DNA of 64,000 nucleotides, from contig NC_080051.1 of NCBI RefSeq assembly GCF_026212465.1, positions 22,744,727-22,808,726 of the forward strand. Direction: 5' to 3'. Position 1 is the first letter of the stretch. Each line of letters begins with the position of its first letter. The DNA is from Amaranthus tricolor. Its lineage: Eukaryota; Streptophyta; Magnoliopsida; Caryophyllales; Amaranthaceae. Made by a program: the position numbers and the translations under genes. Below are positions 1 to 13,876 of the stretch, one piece after another. The notes beneath the pieces are model-generated. The model had not been told where the DNA came from. It worked only from the letters and a program-made list of their open reading frames with translations, and searched no databases.

Positions 1-775
1 GTTTGATTGAAAAGTAAAAGGCTGCTATTATTAAAGAGATTCATTTTTTGGGTATTTTTTAATTCAATCTTTCAATCTAACCTCAAATCAGAGCAGAATA
101 TGCTTATTATAGAAATTAAAATTTTTCCTAACTTGATTTGACAATTTTTTTTGGAAATAGCACTTTATTGCAAATTTTCACAAGTCCAGGAATTGCCACC
201 TATTTTTATAAGTAGATGTGGGATCATATCGATTTTGAGTCGGTTGTTTCGAATCGGTCAAAAATTGAATTTTGTGCCCATATTGGTTTTTATATAACTT
301 TAAACTCATTTTAAAGTGTGGTCAAATCGAATTCGGATACAAGGTCGGGTAAATATCGGGAAATCAGAAGTTGCTGATGCCTGACGTAGCAGCCGATCCT
401 TGTTTCTTCAATATCAGCAGTCAAAAACTTGACAGCACCAGAAAACAATGGCTCAGACTTTTTTGACAATACTCCAAATAATAGCTCTAGCAGCAATGGT
501 TAAGAGTTTCAGCCTGCAATATATCCTGATTTAAGACGTTGCAGTCCTCAAAAACTTCTCTGACGATAGAAATTCGATAGTCCATAACAAACAAGCAATT
601 CAAGAAAAAATAGGCTGGCTAGTTACCCAACAACATACCTTCTGTAGACGGACTTTGCCAAGTAACCCATAGGGTATAGCAAGCGGAACAAAAGTAAGCA
701 GACAAAACTAATACAGCTACTGATGTAAAATTAAGTAAAAGAAAGCACATAGACAATCAAAATCAATCAGATATG

Positions 776-868
<93 letters not shown>

Positions 869-1211
869 CACTAGTTATACATGGCAAACAAGGAAATTCA
901 CATACCTAAAACATCAAAGGTAGCTGCTGCAGCATGCAAAATTATGTCAATCAGATAATTTACAAGAATGAGTGATTAGAGCATTTTAAATTTATACCAG
1001 ATATGTATCGTAGTTTGGAGAGGAGATAAGACCTCCAGGAAAAATAATTAGTAGAATTAGCGGTCAATGTACATTTCTCTGTTGGAACTTTTGATGTAGT
1101 ATGAATGCCGAGACGGCAAGACCTCTTCCTTTTTAAGTTGTCTTTTGCTTGTTATTCATTTGCACAACCAACATCCTTCTTCGGAGTTGGTTTGGTCATA
1201 AAGACTGATGA
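1..1211. other. 3' flank of the SAC phosphatase gene
   Basis: This stretch lies downstream of the minus-strand SAC gene stop codon. Its near part may hold the 3' UTR, but I could not fix a polyadenylation site. The only clear feature is the AT microsatellite at 779-864. A 61-residue minus-strand reading frame at 311-496 shows no motif I recognise and is not called. Confidence 0.4.
779..864. repeat. (AT)n microsatellite
   Basis: An uninterrupted run of about 43 AT dinucleotides lies 3' of the SAC phosphatase gene. It is a simple repeat with no coding content and is probably length-variable between individuals. Confidence 0.97.
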
Positions 1212-4200
1212 CTAAGCTAAGGTTGCTCCATACTCAACCCACTGAATAAAGCTATCAGAAAAATCTGCAACTACAGGTGTTGGAGGTCGATGTTTCCCCT
1301 GCAGAGTACAGAGTACAAAGAATGCCGTGTATGATATAGAGTAGAACTTCTAAGATAACAAATTTATTTAAAAGTCAAAACCGCAACAAATAACAAAAAT
1401 CTAAAAACTGCAACTGTAGACTCAATAATTTAAAGACAAAAAGGCATATAATTAACCATAATCATTTTTATGAACACGGCATTGAATCTTTGAGAAAGAA
1501 AAAGCTTAATAAAGAATTTAGCATAAAGAGGATTGACTGACCTCTGATCCATCATATCCAGAGATCCCAAACAAGGAACCACCATTTGGAGAGTTTACAA
1601 GTGAAGACCTGTAAGCATACAGAAATAAAACATTACTTCAGTTATGGTTGAATTTCCACATAATATCACCAGAAACTGTTATGGAAAGTTACAATTGCAG
1701 GAGAATAGAAGTGAGTGTTGTCAGGGACTACCTATCATATGTGTCTTCCTCACATGAGTTTCCAGATGAAGAAATCCAGTCTAGATCAATAATATCCTGA
1801 CAGTTCAACTCATTTCCATGTTCATTGTTACAACTACATTCACCAGTTAGATATGTCTCGGGCATATCTGTGAAAAGTTGGCGTGCAGTCATTGATGGGG
1901 AAAACCTAGAGATTTTGAGAGCAATCAATATTGTCAAGTAGACATAATCAATTAGGTCTAATCCTCAATTAATAAATGAAAAAATCATCATTGTCATGTG
2001 TCATGTCACTTTGCACAAGAAAAAGAAAGAAGCCATATTACAATTATACAATAAGGAACAAATATGACTAGCTACAGAACTAATAAAGAGCTGTAGTAGA
2101 TTTACCTGGCATATGATATATCGGTTTCACATGCTTCCATCTCAGGCGTCGAGTCTGACATACCACTCTTGTCTTCTTTAAAGTCCAGTAAAGGATGGCA
2201 AATATTGCTTAGATCAGCTGCTGTTGCCGGCGAAGTACATTTGTACATAAGAACTCCATCGGACAAAGACCTCTTCAAAAAGGACCTGAAAGAAAGCGTT
2301 GCTAAAACAGTTCAGCTATCATAATTCCTTCAAATCATACACTCCGTCCCTTCCTTTGAGTTTGCACCAAGGAGACTAAAAAACATCTCATCAATTGGAC
2401 AGAAAGAGTAACACCCCTAAACCAAAGAACTATTAATCTTTGGCCCTATCGAAGAGGTTGCGCCCGAATGACTTAAATTCATTCAAAAAGCTTTCACATA
2501 CAATGAAGAAGTGTTCTTATTTAAAAAAAGAGGTAGTTTAACCAATATATTGCACTGAAAAAAACAATGGTAGGTTCTTAAGCTGTTGTCCAGTTTTGCA
2601 GTTTTATTGCAGACCATATACTGCCAATTCTACTTGGACTAAGTATTGGTAAGGGAAAAGCCACAACCAGGGGTAGCATATATTACCCATCGATCTAAAA
2701 AACCAAAAACTTTTGAGAAAATAAAATTTTGTATGTAGTTTTTGTCCATCATCAGGAATATCACTAAATTCACTGGGCTTTGATGGTTAAAAACTTGGGG
2801 CGACATCATTTATAGGATTGAACATTTTATTAGCAACTCTCTTGACTTTCCATACACACACCTTATAAGCTTCAAACTAGCAAGCATATCATATATGTTC
2901 ACATGATTTCTTCCTCTCTTCACTAATTTGACTACGTAGTTAAAAAAAAATTAAATAGTTTAATGTCTATCATAGCCCATCAGGCATATCACTACTAAAT
3001 TCACTAGGCATTGATGGTTAAAAACTTGAGGCGATAACATCATTCAGAGAATTGAACATTTTATTAGCTAATGTCTTGACTGTCCATACACACACCTCAT
3101 AAGCATCAAACTACCAAGCATATCACATATGTACACATGATTTCTTCCTCACTTCACTCACTTGACTACATAGTTGAAAAAAATAAATAGTTTAAATAAA
3201 CAAAGAGAACTAAATTTCTTAATCTAAAATATTGAGTTCATATTGATATCTTTGTAGGAAAAAATCCAAAGTTTCAAGTCTAAAATATATATTGTAATCA
3301 GACAGAGTATATGGAGCTCAACTTTAGTACAAACAAGAGAGGTACTATAAATCTAGAAGAGAGAGAAATCGCTCAAAGTGAATGCTTTAAATACCTTGAG
3401 TCCACATTTTAGAATAGTAGAAACATTCAACAAGATGAGACTCATAGAATCAAGTGTAGGCGGCAAAAATGAAGAGGGAGTATTAGGATATTATGTGATC
3501 AGGTGTGCCCTAAAGCTTAAGGGCAAGTTCCATCCAACGACCATTAGACCAATGTTATTATACGGATCAGAATGATGGGCTTTTAATAAGGATCATAGGA
3601 GGAAGAAGAGGGTAGCAAAAATGCAAATGCTTCGATGTATGAGTAGCATACCTTGAGGGATGGAATTCGAAACGAAAATATAAGGAGTTGCAAATATTCA
3701 GGAAAAAATAAAAGAAAATCGTTTAAGATGGTTTGGGCATGTACAAAGATGAAATATTAGTGAACTAATAAGAAAGATAGAAAGTTGGAAATTGAGGGAC
3801 TTAAAAGAGGCGAGAGTGACCGAAGATGATTTTGTGGGCATGATTGAAAAAGGATATGAATGATCTAGATTTATAGATTAAAATTGTAGAGAAGCAGAAT
3901 GAATGGAGAAAAATTTATGTGTACGACAATTGAAACTAACATATTGGTTCATGTAGCCAACCCGAATATTTTGCAATCAAGGCTTTCCATTTTTGTTTTA
4001 GCACAACATTATGAAATAAAGTTTTAATTATGAAGTTCAAGTATGAAGCAAAGCAAAATATGTTATCAATAAGGATAGAGAACAATGACAATTGAATATG
4101 ATCACTAATGAGTTTGTATGGACTCTTGTGTATAATTACACATATGTTAGAATTAAATATATCTAATACCCTCCTCTAGAAATGCATCAAAGAGAAAGTG

Positions 4201-7200
4201 AATTTTGAAGGAAAATAAGAGTTGTTATATCATGACCTTTAATGTAATTGATGTGATATTAAGTGTAGAGAGAGATTGAATTATATGGAAAATACTAAAA
4301 GAGAATATAAAAGTATGAATGAGAATAAAAAAGAATAAAAAAGATAGTGGGGTCCAATTTCAAATAAAAAAATGATCCAAAATGAGAGGGACAACTAAAA
4401 ATTGAAATTAAAGCAAATTGCGAGAGGCGGAGTGAGTATTTTTTTTTATTTATACCATTATTGATTGGAGCTACCCATAGATCAAAATCTTAATTCCAAC
4501 ACTAGGCCGTATAGGCTCTTAGGCTTTTGGATAATTTTTGTCTAAAGACACAGACACACAGTCATATATTCAACTGTGATACGTAGCTATAATCTAGTTT
4601 TCACTTGTCCATACGATACATAGTGTCGAGATTCCAACATAATTAAAATGAAAAGTTAGCATATAGCATTAACCAAGTTGTAAAAAATTTTTGCTGGAGT
4701 TAAACCCCATAAGAATAGATGATTAGGCAAATTTATAACCACAGCAAGTCAGCAATATGTAAAAATTCCATACCTGCCCAGATCATCTGATAAGGATGAG
4801 GTAAGCCTCCCAATACTGTAGTGCTGATCTGAATCAAGTTCCCACAATGCAGGTTTACCCACTACTGGTTGAAAATGACCTAAAAATCTGGTAAAAAGAT
4901 GGCGATATTATTCTCAAACACATTAATAAGACATATACATATGACATTGTAAATGGAAACTAAATTATGGAAGAGAAATTAATACAACTGAAAAATTCAA
5001 TTAATTGAAATGCAAACAAAAAAAAACCCCAATATGAGCCCAGTCCTAACTTACAAATTAATGGCATCTTGCTTTTCTGGATCCATGTACGCATTATTCA
5101 AATAGCGCTGTAGACTCCTGATAAACTCTTGGGACTGTGTTGCTGCTTTCCAATGACCTTTACGATCTGAGAATATCTAGTAGCATCATGAATTCCAGAT
5201 TTGTGAGGAGTAATATAGGAATCATGAGAACGGAAGAAACAAAAAAAGATGAAAACACAAATACAAGGTTACTGGAAAGTGCAAATCAGTACAAGCTATA
5301 GTTAAGACCGGGAAGACAATGAAAGACTTCTCCAGAGAAGTACAACACAAGATCGTCTCCTTTAATTCTTTACATTGAATGTTTGTACCCTCATATTGAA
5401 TAGAGAAAGTCATCATATTTAAAAGCAAAAGAAAAAAAGAAGTGAAGGTCCAATATGGCGTTATATCCAATAAAGGGGAAACTTCCATGATAGAATCAAT
5501 ACAGGCAATCATTTGATTGAAAAACTTCATGGAAAAAAGTTAAAATTACCCTAGATAATTGGTACATAAAATTTAAATCTAAGATAAAAAAAATATGATA
5601 GAGCATTTAGTGGAACGATTTCCCATGAACACTTCATTTACTTAGTACAAGCACAACTATAGAGTTAGTTACCTTATTATGTGCTGCTGAGCCTCCATAC
5701 TGCAGGGCTAGTGTGTCACCCATGGCCTCATAAAGCCCCATCAACATCTTAGCGTAAGTGTCATCAAGATCAATATTTGGAGTAGGGTAGACACCAACTG
5801 CATGCAGCTGATGACCTAGGGCAACCAAACCAAATGCATATTGGGCAACATTTGTGCGGTCCAAACAATCAATGCAATTGGTTCGCAAAACCCCACTTTG
5901 GTACCTTGGAGGCTTCAAAGAATAATTTCTTGTGTCACTTGTATCCTCATCGTGCTCTATCGTAGAATGGGAAATACCTGATGCAGATTCTGAATTTACA
6001 GATGGAGGGACTTGGCAATATAAGAATCCAGTTTGATCCAACGCGGTCTCAGCCACTTTACTTAATAACGACAACACCTTGTCACCTTTACTGGAATATC
6101 CACATAAATTAACTCAATTGTCATACAGATTCCCTATACAAGTAACAAAAATCATCAATTCAATGATGCAAGGATAAAATTAGAAGCAAAATTACATGCG
6201 ATACATTCTTGTGAGATCCACTGTCCAGAATTTTAAGCGATCTTCTTTATCCAAAGTCACATTGATGGAAGCAACAGCTTTAACAAACTCTGCATGGAGT
6301 ACAGATTCACGAGGCTTCCTCTCCTTTGTCTACAAGTTGTTCACAGCTGTTTCATTAGACAACGTATAAAGCCACACACGCAAAATATCTAACATTGTAA
6401 CTTAAGAAAAGCTTAAGTGTACCTTTATCAGATTTAGTATGAATATCGGTTTACCATATCTATCTACAAGATTTTGAAAATGTCGTCGTGTAGCTTCATA
6501 TTGGAGGTCATCCTTTGACACTAAATTTGAATTAATGTGTTATATAAAATATCAATAAAAGGAAAATATATATACAAACATGGAGTGAACATACATATAA
6601 TGTCAGGTCTTATATTCAATCTTGACGTCTCTTGAGACCAAAGAAGGGGAATGGAGCCCCTAATTTGCACAACAGAACTGATTTCCACTAAGTTTGCATT
6701 TGGGGTCTCTTCAAAGACGATTTGCTCTGTTTCAACATCATTAGCAGCTCGACCTTTTTCATTAATTCCCCGTTTTAAGTACCTGCCAACAAAGGGGAAG
6801 TCCTCAATTCATCAAAATTGTAAATCCAAGAAAAACAACTTCAGGTGAGTATTGTCAATGTCCAGAAGTAGTCAGCCATGTACAAATATAACTACCTAGT
6901 TCCAGCATAGTGACGCGATCTTCTTGCAATAAGGGTCAAACTGACTGTGCGCTCAGAACTTAAGATTTTGACCTGAAGATATGATAATTAATACTACAAG
7001 AGTTAGTGGCACAACAACAATGCTAAAGCCATAATCCCAACTTTTAAGCATTTATAGCTGCCACATTAGTTTATCTCTAAATAAGTGCATTAGTTAGTCA
7101 AGTGCAAAATTATAAGCCAAAGTACAGCAGCAACAATTAAGCCGTCACAAGATAAGTCACTCAAAGTATCAAAACCGAAGTACCTGTTTAAAGAATCCAT

Positions 7201-10087
7201 GAACCAAAGCCACGGTCCAAAGAGTATTTCCCAAAAGACTTCGAATTTCCCGAGTTAAGAATGCATTCCATACAAACATTGTTTCATAAGGGGCTAATTT
7301 ATTCTCCTCATCACATAAATTCTTTTGGAGACTATGCATAATACGGTAGGAGTAGCTGAAAAAGAAGTCCTTTGTAATGTCCACGGTGCGTAGGAGCTTC
7401 TTGTATCTAATGATTTCAGCAAGAAAGAAAATGCGAAACAGATAAATATATATAGAAATACATTACCATTGGAAAAAGATGAGGTGAAGAAAAAGAAACT
7501 GAATAAATGATTGACGTATAAGAACATAATATGACTCTTATTGATGTACTCAACGAGAAAAAAATGTCTTTAAGAAAATGAACTTGAAGTAAGAAGAGAT
7601 AGTGTCTCTTTGAGCAACCGGGCCATACAGCTTGTCTCATTAAACAACTTATCCTAAGACCAAAAAACCAATGAGCTTTCCCTTTGAATTTTCTAGACAA
7701 CTAGTAGTACATACAAAATGATGCTACAGCACCACCCTCTAGTATTTTCAGTAAAAGAATACATTATACACTATAGACGAATACCATTATTGTAAACTAC
7801 GAAATAACCCACAGTTTATAATAATCATCAAAACTAACCAAATGAGGATTGACAAACTTATACCTCCATCGTCACACCAAAAAGCTAAACAAAAATACCA
7901 ATGAAATCAAATGAAATCAAATGAAATCAAACTTAGAAAGACGATAACCAAAAGGACCAAATCACGAATTAGATGCACAATAAAAATACGGTCTCTTATA
8001 AGTATGAGATACATTTTACATTTACACGTAGAATGAACATAGGACCTTTTTTCATTCTTAGAATTATTTGAATTGGATCGCATACGAGCATGAGGGATTG
8101 GTATCATTTTGCTCTTTGAGACAACATATATTGCATGACCGCAAATCATCCCTACTTTCCTCCTTTCGGTTATAAGAAGCACATAGTATGGCCCCAAGAA
8201 TTTAAAGAAACCTGAATACATAAGTACCACAACACCATTTAATCAATCTATCATAGTAAAACAAGATTCTCAAAGACATATTACTTAGATACTCACCCAC
8301 AATCCCATAACAAATAGTAACAAATTTAAGTCCACCTGCATGCATATTTCCTTCATTTATTCGTCTCAGTAAGGCAGAACACTCATGATATGTATATACA
8401 GTTGGATCTTCGAAAACAAGAAGATCACAAGGCGCTGATCTATCGATCTTTAGAACTCTCCAGAACTTCTTACTATTATCTCTTCCCACCATATAAAAGT
8501 TCTGCTCAACAAAAAAAGATATAAAACACAAAGTTTGTCAAATAAACACTTGAAACCTACTACGTCATCTCTACTCATGATTATTAATCGTGCAAACGGT
8601 CCGGTTGGCACTGAAATAAGACCAAACCATAAATTCTGGTCTGGACCGGACCATTTAAAAATCAAACCGGACTGAAAACCGTTCTTTAACAGTCTGGTCC
8701 GCGGTATTGTTTTTTACATTTTTTCCAAATTAATACTATGTGTTTATGCAAATATTTCGCAACTACAATCACCATAAAGAAAAGAATACAAAGTAGTTGA
8801 CATTAAGATTGACTAATTTGGTTCAATCCAATTGATTATTTGTACACTATGAAGATAATTGAAATGCATTTAACAGGAGACTTCAACTCATCGCCATAAT
8901 TTTCAGTAGAAGTTTCTAAAGTGCGTTGAAATGATTAAAAATAAGATTCATGAAGTAAACAATTGCAAAATTTCCTGCTATAACACATAAAATAACAATA
9001 ACATTGAACAATGACTTCTATACAAATAAATCAATTTTGCATAGAAAAATTATCGTGATTTTCAGTCAAAATCACACATCCACGCTAAAAGCGCTGACAA
9101 AAGTCATCCAATAGCTTTCATAAAAAGTCATCAAGTCCATTGACCTACTAAACTAACCCTAGAACTACTAATCAATGAGAACCAAATTCTTAGATTTACC
9201 ATTACAATCAAAGAAACATTCCAGAATTACATTCTATTAGAGATAATCTAGACAAATCTTCTACATATAAACTTGGAGTATGATAAAAGAAAGTTCTAGA
9301 CTAATAGATGAATTAAAAAGTTCATTTGTATAATGAGTTCTAGAAATTAATGACTAAAATTGATATAGAGAATTCTATAGCTTATGGACTATTCTAGTTA
9401 AATGTATGTTGGAGCTTGTGGAGTAGTATAGATAACATAGTTTAGCCTATTTAGCACCAATATAAATAGAAAGTGTCAATTAGTGTGTTGTGTGTTGAAG
9501 AGAGGCACAATTAAGAGTGAGTTGAAAATAATAAGTGAGAGTATTATTTCGTGACCGTGTAAGTTGTAGTCTAAGTGTAAATGTACTAAAATAATTGTGT
9601 CGAGTGCGTGTCTACTAAAATATAAATTGTACTTCTTGTAAATTGAGTTGTGTGTTTAGTAATAAAATTACGTTTTTAATTACTATAGCACGAGTGTCAT
9701 TGGGAATTATTTTAGCTCATCATATCCACCAAAAACAAATCGATTCAGAGATACAAAAATCTCAAATTCATACACATATTAATGTCAAATTTGAACTGAA
9801 ACAACGCATCAAAAAGTAATCGCCGATCAATCAAAAAACCGGAGCCAAATCAAACTCTATCCAAATAAAATATCACATTACAATCGATAAACACAAGTCC
9901 AATCAAATCGAGACAAAAGAAAAGGTCAAAAAAATTATACCGTGCGAGTTTCATAGAGTTTGAATTTTGCAAGATAATAAGGACTATCATCAATGTTGCC
10001 GTTGGGAATTTTCTTGCTATCATCACGATCAATGTTGTTGTCAGTGTTGTTGCTGCTGCTACTTCTACTACTACTTTCCGAGTCCAT
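1212..10087 (-). CDS. SAC-domain phosphoinositide phosphatase (plant SAC2-5 type)
   Basis: The complete gene has fifteen exons: 9941-10087, 8297-8501, 8046-8211, 7184-7406, 6896-6972, 6595-6782, 6423-6520, 6196-6329, 5673-6090, 5055-5176, 4774-4887, 2106-2285, 1732-1905, 1542-1608 and 1212-1298. All junctions are GT/AG and all phases close, giving 2,400 nt and 799 residues. Exon 1 ends in KFKLYETRT and exon 2 opens NFYMVGRD, the usual start of a SAC domain. The CX5R signature RTNCIDCLDRTN lies in exon 9, with catalytic Cys485 and Arg491. The tail carries the block DLDWISSSGNSCEE (731-744). Length and tail fit the Arabidopsis SAC2-SAC5 clade, which acts at the tonoplast on PtdIns(3,5)P2; that substrate is inferred from the family. 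The exon 3 donor (GTCCTATG) is the weakest junction. No transmembrane segment is evident. The 2.5-kb intron 2286-4773 and intron 1 (8502-9940) hold repeats. Confidence 0.94.
2745..3178. repeat. Imperfect tandem duplication of about 210 bp in a SAC intron
   Basis: Two diverged copies lie side by side, roughly 2745-2942 and 2966-3178. Shared landmarks in order are a TTCACTRGGC-TTGATGGTTAAAAACTTG block, GAACATTTTATTAGC, CTTGACT-TCCATACACACACC and CATGATTTCTTCCTC. Small indels separate the copies. There is no coding content and the origin is unknown. Confidence 0.75.
3365..3965 (+). mobile_element. Decayed LINE (non-LTR) reverse-transcriptase 3' end
   Basis: Translated fragments spread over shifting plus-strand frames match the C-terminal part of plant LINE ORF2 proteins. 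They are a HRIK-like segment, KLKGKFHPTTIRPMLLYGSE, MQMLRCM and NRLRWFGHVQR, in the order expected downstream of the RT catalytic core. Stops and frameshifts interrupt it throughout and the catalytic core itself is absent, so it is a 5'-truncated dead copy. It sits antisense in the largest SAC intron. Family recognition is from memory of the conserved LRWFGHV motif. Confidence 0.85.
9290..9700 (+). mobile_element. Possible LTR fragment in SAC intron 1
   Basis: This block reads like the promoter part of a Copia-type LTR. It has repeated TTCTAGA-type motifs, a TGTTGGAGCTTGTGG segment, a TATA-like ATATAAATAG near 9462, then a G/T-rich leader. I could not find matching ends or a target-site duplication, so the limits are approximate and the call is weak. 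Confidence 0.25.
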
Positions 10088-11545
10088 TCCTCTCAGACTT
10101 CGTTGCCGAGCTAACTCAGCTCAACATACAAATAAACAAACTCAAAACCTAAACTATCAAATTATACAACATTTCCAAACATTGTTCAAATCAAATCAGA
10201 TAAAAATGAGCATATCGTTTCATTAAACATCAAAATTAAAAATTAAAAAAATAAAAAAAAAGTTCTAAGACAATGAATTGGAGAAGAAATGGAGCTTGAT
10301 TAATGCGAGCTTCAAACTTCTTTTATTTATTTTTATTTTTAAAAATTAAGGTTGAAATTGGAGGAGAGAAATAGAACGAAGCGAATGGAGGGGTAGAGTT
10401 TGCAAAAAGGGGTTTTTGAGGAGAGAGAAAATAGAAAAACAGAAAAGAAGTCGCACGTAGCCACTTATCATAGAGTTTTTAGACACTAAAGATTTTGGAT
10501 TTTGGATATATAGAATATATATTATGAGTTATTTTTTAATATATATTATTTATTACTATGAAAATAAAAGGATATTAAAACAATTAAGTTAGCTTATATT
10601 TATTAATTTGATTTGAAATTAAGTTGTTTAATTTTATGTGTTTAAATTTTATTCACTAACTACAAATAAATATTTACACTTACATATAAGAGATGTAAAT
10701 AAAATGGAGAGAGTTTATTTTGAATTACAGTTCAAAATTCAAAAATTAAATATATAGTTATAAATATTCTATTTCAATATAGAAAATACACTTAATTCAT
10801 AGATCTTTTATAAGTTTTTATTATTTATAGGTTAGTTAGATTTAATAAATTTATAAATGTATTGAAATTTTTTATATAACCAATTTTAATATTATTTAAC
10901 ACTGACTTTAAAGTTGACTTTACTTTTTTAATTCCATTTGATATAAAGTCCTCTTTGAATGAATATTCATATTCTTGTAAAACATATATTTTCTGATAAA
11001 TTTAGTATTTTACTAGTTGTGTCTCCTTTGATATAACATTTTGTTATAACTGAGAAGTTTTGTTATGATACATTTTCATTCTATTTATGTTGTAGTAATG
11101 ATCAAAACCAAATATATTCTTTATTGGCTTTTTAAAGTGCAATTAATTCAACTTGATTTGATAGAAGCATAGTTAATTGTTTGTTTAATACTTTAAGGTG
11201 TATTTTCAAAGCTGAAAAAGATAAAGTAATTAATGTTTTCTAAATCATTTATCACATTGTTAGAACAATAACTTGGTCCAGAAAGTAGAATAAGTACATT
11301 CAACAAAAAACAAAACAGATCATAAGAAGACTACAAATTGATATCAAACAGAAAAATGAGAAAAGGTGATATTCTTGTTTCCATTACCATTTCGGGGAGA
11401 ACTGCGTATATGTGATGATAGAATATAGAAGTATGTTAAATGTGTTAATGTGAACAATAAGTTTTATATGAAATTGTCTTACCGTAAGATAGATCCATAC
11501 ATACAACTAAAATAATGTATATTTAAAATAAAATTAATTAAAATT
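10088..11545. other. Intergenic region, 5' flank of the SAC gene
   Basis: This is about 1.4 kb of AT-rich sequence upstream of the SAC start codon. The start at 10087 was chosen because it opens a serine- and asparagine-rich leader that reads directly into KFKLYETRT. The proximal part holds GA-rich stretches (10350-10440) typical of a plant 5' UTR or promoter. I see no other gene, RNA or element. Confidence 0.5.
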
Positions 11546-11550
11546 ATCTT

Positions 11551-12109
11551 TGTTTCGGTGATGAAACGAGGAATTGTAAAAGACACTTAAAATACCTGGA
11601 GATAGGTGTAATCGGGTACAACCATCAATATGCTGAAAATGTTTATGATCCTTCCGCTGATGAGACCTCAAATCCTGCAATACAACGTTAGCCTTGTCCG
11701 GGGGGTTATTTCCCGGAAAACCCCTCCGACGCTCAAGTCAGATCGAGAGACAGAAAGTAATGAATATATGATAATGAATGAATACAAGATTAACGGATTG
11801 TAGGATGAGTTCAGATCAATTGAAGGAATATTTGGTCCAGTATAGATTGTACGTAGGAGGGTGAATATTTATTGTGGTGTAACGATAGCAATATAAAAGC
11901 TTAGTCCCCTGCAAATGATGTACGCGACATGTATTTATCATGGTAGAATGAAGGTTAAATGGTGAATAAATGTGGGAATCATGGGGATGATGGGTGAGTG
12001 GTAGATTATGGTGAGTAATGGGTAGTTATTTTAAGAAGTTATTGGACCAAGTTGGGTGGTTAGGGTTTGACTAAATAAATTACGGGTTTATTTATTTGAC
12101 CCCATAACA
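11551..12109 (-). repeat. 3' LTR of the non-autonomous retrotransposon
   Basis: This 559-bp LTR begins with TG and ends with CA on both strands and is the partner of 14715-15273. ATCTT lies immediately outside it at 11546-11550. Confidence 0.93.
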
Positions 12110-12324
12110 TTAGCCCCACGCATGAAGAGTGATAGATGAGAGAATTTAATGTAGCGAGGGTATCAGTCTTTATGCGGAAAAAATCATACCTGTGATGCAG
12201 ATCAAATAAATATTCGGAAGAAACCATGCAATAAGGTCCGAATAAGGTAAACTTCGAATTCTTGCCTCGATGGACCCATGATGGTGGAAGCCCCATGAAT
12301 TATAAATATTTGGCCTTTGGGCCA

Positions 12325-13065
12325 CTTTTGATGATTCGACTTTTAGAGCCTGATATGATGATTCGACATTTGAGCCTGATATGATGATTCGACATTTGAG
12401 CTTGATATGATGATATGGTCTGGCAGTCAAACACCTGTGACTTAAATAAGGAATCATACTAGATGAATCCTTCGAAAGCATTGATGAATATTCGGATCAG
12501 ACATAAGTCTGCATTTAAGGAATATTTGGATCGGACGTAGGTCCGCATTGCCCAGCCGTCAATCACCTGGGACTTAGATAAGGAATCATACTAGGTGAAT
12601 CCTTCGAAAACATTGATGAATATACTGATCGGACATAGGTTCGCTTAATAAGTTATCGAGTTATCAAGCTAGGTGATACTCGCTATGAATACATACGCCC
12701 AAAATCACTCGTTTTGGGGCTTAATAAGAGTCCGAGTTACCAAGCTAGGTGACACTCGCAATGATTTCACTTTCAAACTAGGTGAAAGTTTGATAATTAA
12801 GATAAATACTTGGAAAATATCGCCCAAAATTAATCATTTTGGGACTTCAATAATAATATGACTTTCAAACTAGGTGAAAGCTTAGATGATTCCATAATAT
12901 GACAAAGAACGCCCACGTGTTGGGACTTCAGTAATAATATGACTTCAAACTACTTGAATGCTCAGATGATTCCATAATATAATAAATGATGCCCATGTTT
13001 TGGGACTTCAATAATAATAATATGTCTTTCAAACCAGGTGAAAGCTCAGATGATTGTATACATTC
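12325..13065. repeat. Internal tandem-repeat blocks of the LTR element
   Basis: Several repeat types succeed each other. Units of about 27 bp with GATGATTCGACATTTGAG lie at 12325-12420. Two copies of a longer block with GAATCATACTAG and CCTTCGAAA are near 12450 and 12580. Blocks of about 85 bp with TTTCAAACTAGGTGAAAG and TTTTGGGACTTCA lie at 12715-13065. No long reading frame spans them, so they are probably structural or duplicated non-coding interior. Confidence 0.7.
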
Positions 13066-13876
13066 ATCATTGAAAACCACATGTAAGTAAGACCCAATAT
13101 AATACGAATAATAATGCTGAAGTATTGAATTCCCATGCAGAAATAATATAATATTCTTCCAATATGTGTCAATATCATACTCCATCACTTTTCATGTTGA
13201 CCCATGAATATAACAAATATAAAACACCCGATATGTGTTGATAAATAAAAGCAAGAGTAACTGTATGATCATCATCAGATTAATATAATATATTCTTCAC
13301 TTGGCAATACTAATCAAAGATTTGCATCCTTTATGTAGCATTTCATTAGAAGGGGAGGATGATGATTTTTCTCCATGCATCGAGTCACCTCAGATTGAAC
13401 CACCGTCGGATCATATTCTGATTCAGCCAATACATTGAATTGGGCAATATTTGGAGTAATTTTTCAGATTGAAATCACGTAGCTGAAGCTAGTTCGGAAA
13501 CGTTCTACGGGTCATCTAATCCTTTAGATAGTGCATCAAACCGAACTTCAACAATGAGACTGAATTTTTAGTCGATTTAAGTTGGTTTAGAAACGTTCTA
13601 CGGTTCTAATAACCCTTTAGAAGGTGCATCAAACTGAACTCAACATTGAAACGGTATACATTGATGAATAAGAGCAATAAGATCCAACTTTATATCCTTG
13701 AATAATGACAAACACTTGAAATGATTTGGCCCAAATATTCTCGATCAAGTTTTTCTCCCAAAAGTGAAGAGTTAATAGTATCTAAAAACAGAGAAAAAAA
13801 AATGTTTTCTTTTTTTTGCTTGTTACATTCCTCATCATAAAATAAAAACCGTGCGGAAAAACGGTTATTAAAGCAG

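Noticed and set aside
311..496. 61-residue minus-strand frame near the window start
   Set aside because: No motif, splice context or similarity I recognise. It is most likely 3' flank of the SAC gene.
7416..8230. Several minus-strand frames of 70-110 residues
   Set aside because: They are exons 3 and 4 of the SAC gene read through into introns. Only the spliced segments are coding.
9967..10226. Plus-strand cysteine- and leucine-rich frames
   Set aside because: They are antisense to SAC exon 1, whose Ser/Asn-repeat codons give Cys and Leu runs on the other strand.
12325..13065. CRISPR-like repeat array
   Set aside because: Repeat units diverge, spacing is irregular, the context is a plant LTR element, and no cas genes are present.
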